Assembly (NCBI RefSeq): GCF_034366625.1
Contig: NZ_JAXMIH010000006.1
Span: 930,001-994,000 of the forward strand
Source: Prosthecobacter sp.
Lineage (GTDB): Bacteria; Verrucomicrobiota; Verrucomicrobiia; Verrucomicrobiales; Verrucomicrobiaceae
DNA: 64,000 nt
Direction of reading: 5' to 3'
Both the position numbers and the translations under genes were made by a program. Numbering within the stretch: position 1 is the stretch's first letter; each line of letters opens with the position of its first letter. The notes under the pieces are model-generated. The model was not told the origin of the DNA and made no database searches. It saw only the letters and a list, made by a program, of their open reading frames with translations. Shown piece by piece: positions 35,507-43,378 of this stretch.

Positions 35507-37069
35507 CTATGGAGCGCCTGCCTTGAGCGGCATGGACGCATTGTCCATCGGCCAGTCGTCCGTGCGGAACGGGCCTGCGGGCAGACCGGCACCGTTGATC
35601 AGGTTCACCTCAGGGTTGTTGGCCCAGGCATAACGCACGGCCACTGGTGTCTGGATGCCGGGATGGGACACGATAACCTGCCCGCCTTCGATGCGTGCTT
35701 CGGCCCACTGCCATTTCTGCGTTGCGTCAGCCATCGCAAAACCCTTCAAGGCTGCGCTGCCATCCGCCGTCTTGAGCCCGTCCGCATGCTGAAACTGGAT
35801 CACCACTTGGTTGCCTTTGATCGCATGACTTTGGTACAGTGGACCGCTCCACGGAATTTTTTCACCATACACCTTCGCCCGGGCCCACAGCGCGAGACGA
35901 CGCCCGATCTCCTGCTTGTTCAGGGGATGAATGTTGCCCGCTTCGCCAATGTCGAGGTTGATGGTCATGCCGGTGTTGGGTACAGCCAGCGACTTGGATT
36001 GCGCTTCGCGCAGCCGTGCCCAGGTGGAGGCGGCCCTTGGTTCCGTTTCACGCTTCAGGAAATTGGGCAGTTGCACCCAGGCGAAGGAAAATTCATTGCC
36101 CCAGCGTGTGCGCCAGTCGCGGATCATCAGTGGAAGTTGCGTGGCATAGAGCGGGCCGTTGCCAGCATTCGACTCGCCCTGATACCAAATGGCCCCACGA
36201 ATCGCGAAGGGGACAATCGGAGCGATCTTGCCGTTGAACAGATTGCCGGGACGGTTGGCATTGAGCGGATCACGGCCCACCACGGGTGGCTGGGGAGGCG
36301 GGGGCTGACTGGCCGCCTGCGCCGCCTTCACCGCATCCTGCCACTGCTTCTTGGCGGCCTCGTTCTTCGCCAGAGTTTCCGGCTGCTCAAACAACGCCAC
36401 CTCCTTGCGCCATTGCTCCAGCAACGGTTGCAGCTCGGGCTGCTTCTCCATCACCTTCAGGCTGGTCCAGGATTCAATCGCCGTGCCCCCGACCGACGAG
36501 TTGATCAGCCCCACGGGCACCTTCAGCGTCTGGTGCAGGTCGCGGCCAAAAAAATAGGCGGCTGCGGAGAAGTTCAGGATCGTCTGCGGTGAGCAGGCCT
36601 GCCACACGCCCTTGCACTGTTCCTGCGGGGAAGTGGCCGTGAACGACTGCACGAAAAACATGCGCATCTTGGGGAAATTCGCCGCCGCCATCTCCTTCTC
36701 CGCATCCTGCACGCCTTTGACGGTCATGGCCATGTTCGACTGGCCTGAGCACAGCCACACCTCCCCCACCAGCACATCTTTGACCACCACCGTGTTTTGG
36801 CCGGACACCATCAGATTCTGCCGGTCGTTGGAGGCCTTCAGAGGATCCAGCGTCACCTTCCATCGGCCGTCCTTGTCAGCTTTCGTGGTCTTGGTCTGAC
36901 CCGCAAACTTCACGTTCACTTCTCGACCCGCCTCCGCCCAGCCCCACACCGGCACCGGCCGTTCGCGTTGCAGCACCATGTGGTCGGTGAAAATCACCGG
37001 CAGGGAGACCGTGGCCCGGGCGCTAAGCGCCAGACCGAGAACAAACAGGATGAAGAAAGAGGTTCGCAT
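35507..37069 (-). CDS. Secreted sialate O-acetylesterase-family protein
   Basis: A 520-aa protein with signal peptide MRTSFFILFVLGLALSARA. The opening VSLPVIFTDHMVLQRERPVPVWGWAEAG is the family's N-terminal beta domain; the SGNH-type nucleophile motif is LCSGQSNMAMTV, and later blocks are GLINSSVGGTAIESW and AIWYQGESNAGNG. The enzymes remove O-acetyl groups from sialic acids or plant and algal glycans. The 45-residue Gln/Pro-rich stretch (AAQAASQPPPPQPPVVGRD) is an insertion or linker. Start 37069 begins the signal peptide. Confidence 0.9.
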   Translation of the reverse strand: MRTSFFILFVLGLALSARATVSLPVIFTDHMVLQRERPVPVWGWAEAGREVNVKFAGQTKTTKADKDGRWKVTLDPLKASNDRQNLMVSGQNTVVVKDVLVGEVWLCSGQSNMAMTVKGVQDAEKEMAAANFPKMRMFFVQSFTATSPQEQCKGVWQACSPQTILNFSAAAYFFGRDLHQTLKVPVGLINSSVGGTAIESWTSLKVMEKQPELQPLLEQWRKEVALFEQPETLAKNEAAKKQWQDAVKAAQAASQPPPPQPPVVGRDPLNANRPGNLFNGKIAPIVPFAIRGAIWYQGESNAGNGPLYATQLPLMIRDWRTRWGNEFSFAWVQLPNFLKRETEPRAASTWARLREAQSKSLAVPNTGMTINLDIGEAGNIHPLNKQEIGRRLALWARAKVYGEKIPWSGPLYQSHAIKGNQVVIQFQHADGLKTADGSAALKGFAMADATQKWQWAEARIEGGQVIVSHPGIQTPVAVRYAWANNPEVNLINGAGLPAGPFRTDDWPMDNASMPLKAGAP

Positions 37070-37221
37070 AACGATGGGAAGAATGGAGCATAACCCATAC
37101 GTCTGCGACACGCCAAAAGCTTCCATTCCGATCTTGGGAGATCGTGGCAACGCTTAAAAAGGCAGCATGCAGTACCCGCTTTGCGTTCATCCCGCCCTGA
37201 TGGAGGAGTGACGTGCTTCCA

Positions 37222-37524
37222 TCACTTGTTTTGAGCATCCACCTTGGCCTTCTCGGCGGCTGCATCGGCGTCGGCTTTCTTCTTCACGGCGTCGAGCTGT
37301 GCCTGGGTGGCCGCTGTGCTGGCTTCGATGTTCGCCTTGTCGATCTTGGCCTTGATGTCTGCCTGCTCTTTCGCTTCCTTGGCGGCGGCATCCACGGCCT
37401 CCTTCTGATGGTCAATCGCGTTTTTGGCGGCTTCGTTTTGGGCATCAATGGCCTGTTTCTGCTTGTTGCAGCCCACGGCGAGGACGCTGACGGCTGCGAG
37501 GATGGCAAATGTAATGTGTTTCAT
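37222..37524 (-). CDS. Ala/Lys-rich coiled-coil lipoprotein
   Basis: A 100-aa protein. MKHITFAILAAVSVLAVGC gives a lipobox (LAVGC); the mature part is almost entirely charged helix rich in Ala, Lys, Asp and Glu (KQKQAIDAQNEAAKNAIDHQKEAVDAAAKEAKEQADIKAKI), consistent with a long coiled coil or periplasmic spacer. No family name. It is divergent from another Ala/Lys-rich lipoprotein gene at 37701 with 176 bases between. Confidence 0.78.
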   Translation of the reverse strand: MKHITFAILAAVSVLAVGCNKQKQAIDAQNEAAKNAIDHQKEAVDAAAKEAKEQADIKAKIDKANIEASTAATQAQLDAVKKKADADAAAEKAKVDAQNK

Positions 37525-37700
37525 AATAGGGTGGGTTGTCTGATGGCTATTCGTCCATGGAACGGCGCGCGGATGGGCCGATCTTGAATGATGACGGCCG
37601 GCCCTCCTATGGGGTGTAACCCTGACCGCTGCGGTCAGCGTGAACCTCGACACTGTGTTTCGACTTGTCAGCCGCTCCTGCTGCGTAAAGCTTCCTGGTC

Positions 37701-37985
37701 ATGAAGTCCCTCCCCTTGCTCCTCAGTCTGCTGTTTATGTGCGGCATGGCGGCCTGCCATAAAGAAGCGGAGAACGTGAAGCCCAACCCTGACCCGGCTG
37801 CGGAGAAAAAAGCCATTGAAATCAGGGAGGCCACCGACAAGAAAACGGCCGCACTCAAAGAAGCCGAGGCACTCAAGGAGGCCGCCCGCAAAGAGGCTGC
37901 TCTCAAGGAGGCCGCTGCCAAAAAAGCTGCCGATTCTGCAACACCCACGCCTGCCGTGCCCGCAGCTCCCGCACCGCCAAAATAG
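37701..37985 (+). CDS. Ala/Lys/Glu-rich lipoprotein
   Basis: A 94-aa protein. Lipobox GMAAC in MKSLPLLLSLLFMCGMAAC, followed by a repetitive helix with the six-residue-type pattern EALKEAARKEAALKEAAAKK and a Pro/Ala-rich tail (TPAVPAAPAPPK). It resembles its divergent neighbour in composition though not in detail; both could be cell-envelope tethers or fillers. Confidence 0.72.
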   Translation: MKSLPLLLSLLFMCGMAACHKEAENVKPNPDPAAEKKAIEIREATDKKTAALKEAEALKEAARKEAALKEAAAKKAADSATPTPAVPAAPAPPK

Positions 37986-37999
37986 TGCCAGCGACTACT

Positions 38000-38851
38000 T
38001 CATGCCTTCCCGTTCAGGATGGAGGCAGGCGTCTCTTTTGCCGCTGCCTCCATGAATGCATGCTTCGCCTGCTTTCTGGCCTCCAAGGTCCAATCGCGGA
38101 GTTCTGCGGCGCTGATTCGGACATCGCGTGCCGTGCGCGCATCCGCATAGCCCCACTGCTCCACATCATCGAGGTATTGAAGGCGTGACAACAATGTGCC
38201 GCGACAAAGGTGCCCTGCTTCGGCTGCCGCTTCAGACCTTAGTTTTGCGACCATGCCGTCCATGACCCATTGTGGCACGGTCTTCTGCTCCCCTGGGTAA
38301 ACATACGTGAACAAGACGAGATGAGAGAACAACACCTGCCAGTCCGGCCCAAAGCGCCGGAGGAGGCGTTGCCAGTCCATCAACCTGCCGCAACTCCGCA
38401 GCAGATGCTGCACGTCGGCGCCATCGAAGCGCTCACGCTCCATGATATAGGCCTTTTGCCACAGCATCTCCTCCGGCGGGCAGACCGGCAGTGGTATGCC
38501 GAGAACGTCCGTCTCACGGGCGTACTCGAACCATTCGTCGTCCACATCGCATAGGCCGTTGCCGGAACGGAAGATGAGATCAATGAAATGACTGCCATGC
38601 CGCACCTTGGCCAGCCAGTGGGGAAAGGTCAGCTCGGCGTGGAATCCCGCTGATCGAAACGCTGTCAGCATCCGTTCGATGTCCTGTGGGCGCACCAGCA
38701 GATCGAAGTCTTTTGTGTCACGCTTGATGCCTGCATACACCCGCAGCGCAAAAGCTCCCCCGACGAGGAAATCCAGCGATGCAGCACGCAGGACACCAAT
38801 GGCGGCACGGTAGAATTCGTGGCCATCGGAGGATTGTATGGGAGGCTGCAT
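38000..38851 (-). CDS. Nucleotidyltransferase-fold protein
   Basis: A 283-aa protein. The N-terminus has the Pol-beta-type nucleotidyltransferase signature: LDFLVGGAFALRVYAGIKRDTKDFDLLVRP, with GG and the D-x-D metal pair (KDFDLLV), then a third conserved Asp in HFIDLIFRSG. The C-terminal half is helical. Substrate is unknown; relatives include proteins of AbiEii-like toxins and tRNA or antibiotic modifiers, but no antitoxin-type partner is adjacent. Divergent from the phosphoesterase gene. Confidence 0.78.
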   Translation of the reverse strand: MQPPIQSSDGHEFYRAAIGVLRAASLDFLVGGAFALRVYAGIKRDTKDFDLLVRPQDIERMLTAFRSAGFHAELTFPHWLAKVRHGSHFIDLIFRSGNGLCDVDDEWFEYARETDVLGIPLPVCPPEEMLWQKAYIMERERFDGADVQHLLRSCGRLMDWQRLLRRFGPDWQVLFSHLVLFTYVYPGEQKTVPQWVMDGMVAKLRSEAAAEAGHLCRGTLLSRLQYLDDVEQWGYADARTARDVRISAAELRDWTLEARKQAKHAFMEAAAKETPASILNGKA

Positions 38852-38966
38852 CCAGCGGTCCCATCGGACGCCATAGGATGGCTGCGTGCATCGTTTTCGA
38901 GCGGTTTTGACAAGGCGGAAGCGGCAGTGGTAAACGATTCAGAAGTTAAAGCCCGTTCATCACACC

Positions 38967-39737
38967 ATGCGGATCGCCGCCACTGCAGATCTTCACTATG
39001 GCAAGTCATCGCAAGGTGCCCTGCAGGCGCTGTTCGTCGAGGCCTCGACTGCTGCGGACGTGTTGCTGCTCTGCGGCGATCTCACGGACTATGGCCTGGT
39101 GGAGGAGGCCCGGGCGCTGGCGCATGACATCCAGGCCCACGCCAGGATTCCCGTGCTCGCGGTCTTGGGAAATCATGATTACGAGTCGGGCCATGCGGAC
39201 AAAGTCACCAAAATCCTCGTGGACGCCGGGGTGACGCTCCTCGACGGGGAGTGCCACGAACTCAACGGTGTGGGATTCGTCGGCGTCTGTGGTTTTGGGG
39301 GCGGCTTTGGCAGCAGCATGCTCAATCCCTGGGGCGAACCGTTGATCAAAGCGTTCGTGCAGGAGGCCGTGGACCAGGCGATGCGGCTGGAGCGTGCGCT
39401 GGCACGGGTGGAAACGACTCAGCGCGTGGTACTGCTGCACTACGCGCCCATCCGGGAAACCGTGGTGGGCGAGAACCCGGAAGTTTTTGCCTTCATGGGG
39501 TCCACGCGCCTGGAGGGACCGCTCAACCGTCACCATGTCACCGCCGCCTTTCATGGCCACGCGCATCATGGCTCGCTGGAAAGCCGCACCAGCGCCGGCG
39601 TGCCGGTTTACAACGTCTCCCTGCCTCTGCTCAAAAAAGCGAATCCCGCCCGACCGTGGTTTCGGCTCCTGGAATTAGAGCAGATCCCGGACTCCGGCAG
39701 CAGCGAGGAAGGAGCCATCGTTCAGGGGCAGTCCTGA
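38967..39737 (+). CDS. Calcineurin-like metallophosphoesterase
   Basis: A 256-aa phosphoesterase with all family blocks: MRIAATADLHYGK (D-x-H), VLLLCGDLTDYG (GD), VLGNHDYE (GNHD), VLLHYAP, and AAFHGHAHHG (GHxH). The metal site is complete. Substrate (phosphomonoester, diester or nucleotide) cannot be told. Upstream lies TTGACA with a weak -10 (GTAAAC) at 17 bases, a possible promoter near 38907-38935. Confidence 0.9.
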   Translation: MRIAATADLHYGKSSQGALQALFVEASTAADVLLLCGDLTDYGLVEEARALAHDIQAHARIPVLAVLGNHDYESGHADKVTKILVDAGVTLLDGECHELNGVGFVGVCGFGGGFGSSMLNPWGEPLIKAFVQEAVDQAMRLERALARVETTQRVVLLHYAPIRETVVGENPEVFAFMGSTRLEGPLNRHHVTAAFHGHAHHGSLESRTSAGVPVYNVSLPLLKKANPARPWFRLLELEQIPDSGSSEEGAIVQGQS

Positions 39738-39819
39738 GGCGCTGTTCCCATCCATCTTCCAGCTCCTGTGCGATTTCGTCCGCTCAGTCATCATCGCAAC
39801 CTTTAACGCACCGCACACC

Positions 39820-40209
39820 ATGGGACAACTCGGCTACACACACGGCGACCTCGGCTGGTCGGAACTCAGCACCACCAACGCGGCAGACGCGCTGGACTTC
39901 TACTCCGCCCTCGTCGGCTGGGAGCGCAAAGGCGAACCCATGCCAGGCTATCACCTCTTCGGCCGCGATGGTGAAATGCTCGGGGGCATCACGGATGCCA
40001 AAAGCGGCGACGGCAAGAACAAGACGCCGCAGTGGATGCCCTACATCACCGTTGATGATCTGGACGACACCCTGTCCGATGTCGAAGGACTCGGCGGCAC
40101 CATCCTCATGCCACCGTGTGACCTTCCCGACGACGGTGGACTCATCGCGATCATCCAAGATCCGCAAGGGGTCGCGACCGGCCTTGCCCAATACAAAAAA
40201 CAGGCCTGA
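39820..40209 (+). CDS. VOC-superfamily (glyoxalase-like) protein
   Basis: A 129-aa protein with two beta-alpha-beta-beta-beta halves: GDLGWSELSTTNAADALDFYSALVGWERKGEPMPGYHLF, then TVDDLDDTLSDVEGLGGTILMPPCDLPDDGGLIAIIQDPQG. This is the pattern of the VOC family (glyoxalase, dioxygenase and antibiotic-resistance proteins), often metal-dependent. Substrate unknown. The 285 bases after it hold only a doubtful tiny frame. Confidence 0.85.
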   Translation: MGQLGYTHGDLGWSELSTTNAADALDFYSALVGWERKGEPMPGYHLFGRDGEMLGGITDAKSGDGKNKTPQWMPYITVDDLDDTLSDVEGLGGTILMPPCDLPDDGGLIAIIQDPQGVATGLAQYKKQA

Positions 40210-40398
40210 ATTCACCTGAATCGGTGGCGGCGGGGTATTCCCATCCGGGATCAAGCGGCCTTCGCCAAAAATGTCTCTCCTCGCGAAGTAGCGTCTGGGT
40301 TTACCCGTCTTCAAGTCTCCACTTCTCCGTGTCTGGACAAACCCTTGCCATCCCTGCGCCACTCCGCTTGAATGGCACGGCCTCTACAAATACCCGTC

Positions 40399-40470
40399 AT
40401 GAACCGGAACCCGTTGATCATCTCTTGGCTGGCCGGGGTGTTTGCCGCCGTGCTGCGGCTTGCCTTGTGA
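40399..40470 (+). CDS. Possible 23-residue single-helix micropeptide
   Basis: A short ATG frame (MNRNPLIISWLAGVFAAVLR plus LAL) that is nearly all hydrophobic with basic ends, 24 bases before the metallopeptidase gene. It could be a leader or a membrane micropeptide, but such frames arise by chance. No ribosome-binding site is evident. Confidence 0.25.
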   Translation: MNRNPLIISWLAGVFAAVLRLAL

Positions 40471-40494
40471 TCAAATTCCGTTCTCTCACGCGCC

Positions 40495-41619
40495 ATGAAG
40501 CATGCCATGCTCCGCCCCTGCCTCGCCGTGTTGACAGCGGCACTCACTGCAATGCTGCCAGCGAGCGCGCAGGAGCCACCGTTGCCCAAAATCAACCTCG
40601 TGCTGTTCACACCGGCGGATGTCGCGCCGCCGAAGGACGCAGCGCGAAGGCTGACGCAGGTGGCCGATTACACCGAGGCGTTCCTCGTGAAGTGGATGAA
40701 GCACTGGGGCTATCCGCCGGAGCGGGAGAAATTCCTCGACCGCAATCCTGACGGCACGGCGCGCGTGCTGTTCGTCGCCGGCAAGGAAAAACGCGCGAGC
40801 GGCAAATACGACAAGCCGGGCTTCGAGGTGGAGGTGCGGCAGTCGGCCAACGCGAAATACCAGCTCGGCCAGCACGGGCATGTGTGGTGGGTCTGGGTTT
40901 ACCTGGGCGATCCGCCCTTGCGCTTCGAGGGCTTCGAAGGCCGCGGCACGATGCGCGCCGGTGGCACGGCGTTCGCCAACTACCTCAATGCCCCAGGCGA
41001 GATTCGCGTGACCGATGAGATCGGTGCGCCGTTCCTCGAAACCTTTGCGTTGAAGGGCGGCATTCATGAGCTGGGCCATGCCCTCGGCCTGCCGCACGAC
41101 GGCCCCTTGGACAAACAACCACTCGGCATGCCGTTGATGGGCGCGAACATTCCGAACTACCGCAAGCACACCGGTAAAAACGAGACACGCGGCTTTGTCT
41201 CCCCCGCCGAGGCGGCGATGCTCTGGAAGCACCCGGTTTTCACCGGCACGGCAAAGGACCGCCAGGTGACGCCCAAGTTCACCGCCACCGGCCTGACCAC
41301 CGCTTACGACATCCTCACGAAAAGCGTGCGGTTGCGCGGCGTGTTGAAGGCGGATTACCCCGCGCACAGCGTGGTGGTGTACGACAGCGTCCCCGAGCTG
41401 CATGAGAACTACTGGCAGAAGCCCTATGTGGGGCGCATCGGCAAGGACGGACAGTTCGAGGTGCTCATCACGGAACCCGCGGCCAAAAACGGCACGCTCC
41501 GCATCCTGTTTTGTTTTCAAAACGGCGCGAGCAGTGGCAACAGCCAGACCTACGGCATCGCGAGCATGCTGGAGAAACCGTATCGCGTCATGGCAGGCGC
41601 GTATCAACTGCTGCCCTAG
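40495..41619 (+). CDS. Secreted zinc metallopeptidase-like protein
   Basis: A 374-aa exported protein (signal peptide: MKHAMLRPCLAVLTAALTAM followed by LPASAQ). The zinc motif HExxHxxGxxHD is complete: H191-E-L-G-H-A-L-G-L-P-H-D, as in metzincin-type peptidases, where three His residues bind zinc and Glu acts as base. The rest is beta-rich and unlike families I can name (WVWVYLGDPPLRFEGFEGRGT upstream of the site). A role in protein breakdown outside the cell is inferred from the motif and export signal. Confidence 0.82.
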   Translation: MKHAMLRPCLAVLTAALTAMLPASAQEPPLPKINLVLFTPADVAPPKDAARRLTQVADYTEAFLVKWMKHWGYPPEREKFLDRNPDGTARVLFVAGKEKRASGKYDKPGFEVEVRQSANAKYQLGQHGHVWWVWVYLGDPPLRFEGFEGRGTMRAGGTAFANYLNAPGEIRVTDEIGAPFLETFALKGGIHELGHALGLPHDGPLDKQPLGMPLMGANIPNYRKHTGKNETRGFVSPAEAAMLWKHPVFTGTAKDRQVTPKFTATGLTTAYDILTKSVRLRGVLKADYPAHSVVVYDSVPELHENYWQKPYVGRIGKDGQFEVLITEPAAKNGTLRILFCFQNGASSGNSQTYGIASMLEKPYRVMAGAYQLLP

Positions 41620-41634
41620 CGCGGTGCTGGAGAG

Positions 41635-41731
41635 GAGCGCGGACACTTTTGTCCGCCTCTTATCCATGCGGCTCCGCCCGCCATGATGAAAGCGGACAAG
41701 CTGCGCAGCCGCGAAGCGAATGTCCGCGCTC
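41635..41731. repeat. REP-like palindromic element after the metallopeptidase gene
   Basis: Terminal inverted repeats GAGCGCGGACA (41635-41645) and TGTCCGCGCTC (41721-41731) are perfect over 11 bp. Inside, GCGGAC-ACTTTT-GTCCGC forms a hairpin, and a second GCGGAC at 41692 can pair with GTCCGC at 41722. The element fills most of the interval between two convergent genes. Possibly a non-autonomous mobile palindrome. Confidence 0.6.
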
Positions 41732-41781
41732 CCTTGGCTGCATGCAGACGCAAAGATCGCCGGATTTGCCAAGCGGATTGA

Positions 41782-42351
41782 TCACCCCTGCGAACGCACG
41801 GCAGGTGAGGGAAGCAGCGGCGGTTGATGTTCGAGAAAGCTCACCAGATCCGCCACTCTCTGCACCTTCCCGCTGAATGGATTCTTCTCGCCATCCGCCG
41901 TGGAGCGTTGGGTCAGCTCGGCGACTTCCAGATACACCTCGTCCAAATCGTCGCCATCCAGGTCCAGATCCTCGGCAAACCGATCCGTGCAGCGGATCGG
42001 CACGGCGGGCGTGCCCATCTGAGCTTGTACCGTTTCATATACGGCCCGGACGAGTACCGGGTCGAGTGACGCTCGCGGAAACGAACGTGCAAACTCGCAG
42101 ATGGATTCGTTGGCCCGACTCGCCGCCAGTTCTGCCCGCTGTTGCGCCGCCACGGCCAACACCCGCCAGCCCATTAAGACCAGCACCCCCACGATCGCGC
42201 CCGTAGCCCGCCAGTCACCCGACGCTTGATGAAGCAACCAGATCGGAACCGCCAGCACCCCGGCAATGATGAGCCAGCCCAGCCACGGCCGCTGCTCGGC
42301 GGTCATTCGTCGCCGTCGTTCTCGCAGGACACTTTTGGAAGCAGGCTTCAT
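41782..42351 (-). CDS. Two-helix membrane protein with an acyl-carrier-like C-terminal domain
   Basis: A 189-aa protein. A basic N-terminus (KPASKSVLRERRRRM) precedes two hydrophobic helices (WLGWLIIAGVLAVPIWLL and ATGAIVGVLVLMGWRVLAVA). The soluble tail has FAEDLDLDGDDLDEVYLEVAEL, which resembles the helix-II region of acyl carrier proteins or DUF1493-type proteins, but the phosphopantetheine Ser is Asp, so a carrier role is unlikely. Function unknown. Start at 42351 avoids an overlap with the upstream gene. Confidence 0.62.
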   Translation of the reverse strand: MKPASKSVLRERRRRMTAEQRPWLGWLIIAGVLAVPIWLLHQASGDWRATGAIVGVLVLMGWRVLAVAAQQRAELAASRANESICEFARSFPRASLDPVLVRAVYETVQAQMGTPAVPIRCTDRFAEDLDLDGDDLDEVYLEVAELTQRSTADGEKNPFSGKVQRVADLVSFLEHQPPLLPSPAVRSQG

Positions 42352-42434
42352 CGCATGTTTCGAGGTTCCCAGCATTGCGGAGAAACACGTCCTGTCGAGC
42401 GCGTGATCGGCAAAGCAGGAACAGGCTGCTGGCC

Positions 42435-43214
42435 TCACGGGTGATACTTGATCTCTCGTTTGTTCGTCTCGGTGGGCAGGGGAATCGTCTCGCCTTTGGC
42501 CTGATGCAGAACCTGCTTCTTGATCTGGACGAGCCAGTTTCCCGCCGCATCGACCTCCGGATACTCGAACGTCACGACGATGCGATCCCCGCCCTCATCG
42601 TGCATGATCATGGTTTCCTGGGTCTGGAATCCCTTGTCTGACCATTGGATGGACATTTCGGTGGTCTTCTTCCCCGGCGGTTCCTCAAACACCACCCGCT
42701 CCTCCTTGTTCGCCGCGTTGCGCTGCATCGTGGTTTGCTCCTCGACCTTGCCCGTTGAGGTTTTGGTGACCGTGCCCAATTCGAAGCCTTGGGCGGAATA
42801 CGTGTAGAACTCCGTCTGCTTCGATTTGGCATCCACATGCGCGATACGCCTTGATGCCGCGTCCAGGAAGATGCGAAACGTCGTGGGAGACGCTCCGCCG
42901 GATTGCTCGACGAGGGCGGTCCAGGTTCCCTCAGCATCATACTGATAGATTTCCGAGTCCGTCTTCTTCTCCACTTCATCGACTTCCTCGATCCGCAGCG
43001 CGTTGCCGTCCGCATCAAACTCGGAGCGCGTGGTGGACAGTAGCTTCGGTGCCTTGCCATCGTCTCCCTCAAAGCAGCGCTCGATCACCTGCTGTGGCTT
43101 GCCATGAAAATCTTGCTGTCGGCTGAGCGGAGCCATGATTTCAAGATGCTTGCCACCGCCCAACGCCACCGTCAGTGGCAGGAGGGCGAACAGGAGAATT
43201 CGGCAGGTGTTCAT
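42435..43214 (-). CDS. Secreted beta-rich protein with YD-like repeats
   Basis: A 259-aa protein with a signal peptide (MNTCRILLFALLPLTVALG). The body contains repeated segments of the type FDADGNALRIEEVDEVEKKTDSEIYQYDAEGTWTALVEQ and FYTYSAQGFELGTVTK, reminiscent of YD/RHS repeats, though too short to form an RHS shell. No catalytic motif. Located 83 bases upstream of the membrane protein gene on the same strand. Confidence 0.65.
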   Translation of the reverse strand: MNTCRILLFALLPLTVALGGGKHLEIMAPLSRQQDFHGKPQQVIERCFEGDDGKAPKLLSTTRSEFDADGNALRIEEVDEVEKKTDSEIYQYDAEGTWTALVEQSGGASPTTFRIFLDAASRRIAHVDAKSKQTEFYTYSAQGFELGTVTKTSTGKVEEQTTMQRNAANKEERVVFEEPPGKKTTEMSIQWSDKGFQTQETMIMHDEGGDRIVVTFEYPEVDAAGNWLVQIKKQVLHQAKGETIPLPTETNKREIKYHP

Positions 43215-43378
43215 GGAGGTAGCTGTCGATGAAAACCAAATTCGGTGAGATTCGTCAATGGTTTTGAGGACCTTTTGCCCGGCATCCCGAATCCATCTCG
43301 CTCTAGCCGCGCTTTCTTGAATACCATCGCCAGCGATTAGCCTGGGCAGGCACGGACCGTTTGGTTAATGATGCGACC

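Noticed and set aside
38000-38851. AbiE-type toxin-antitoxin
   Set aside because: The nucleotidyltransferase stands alone with no AbiEi-type regulator next to it, so only the fold is claimed.
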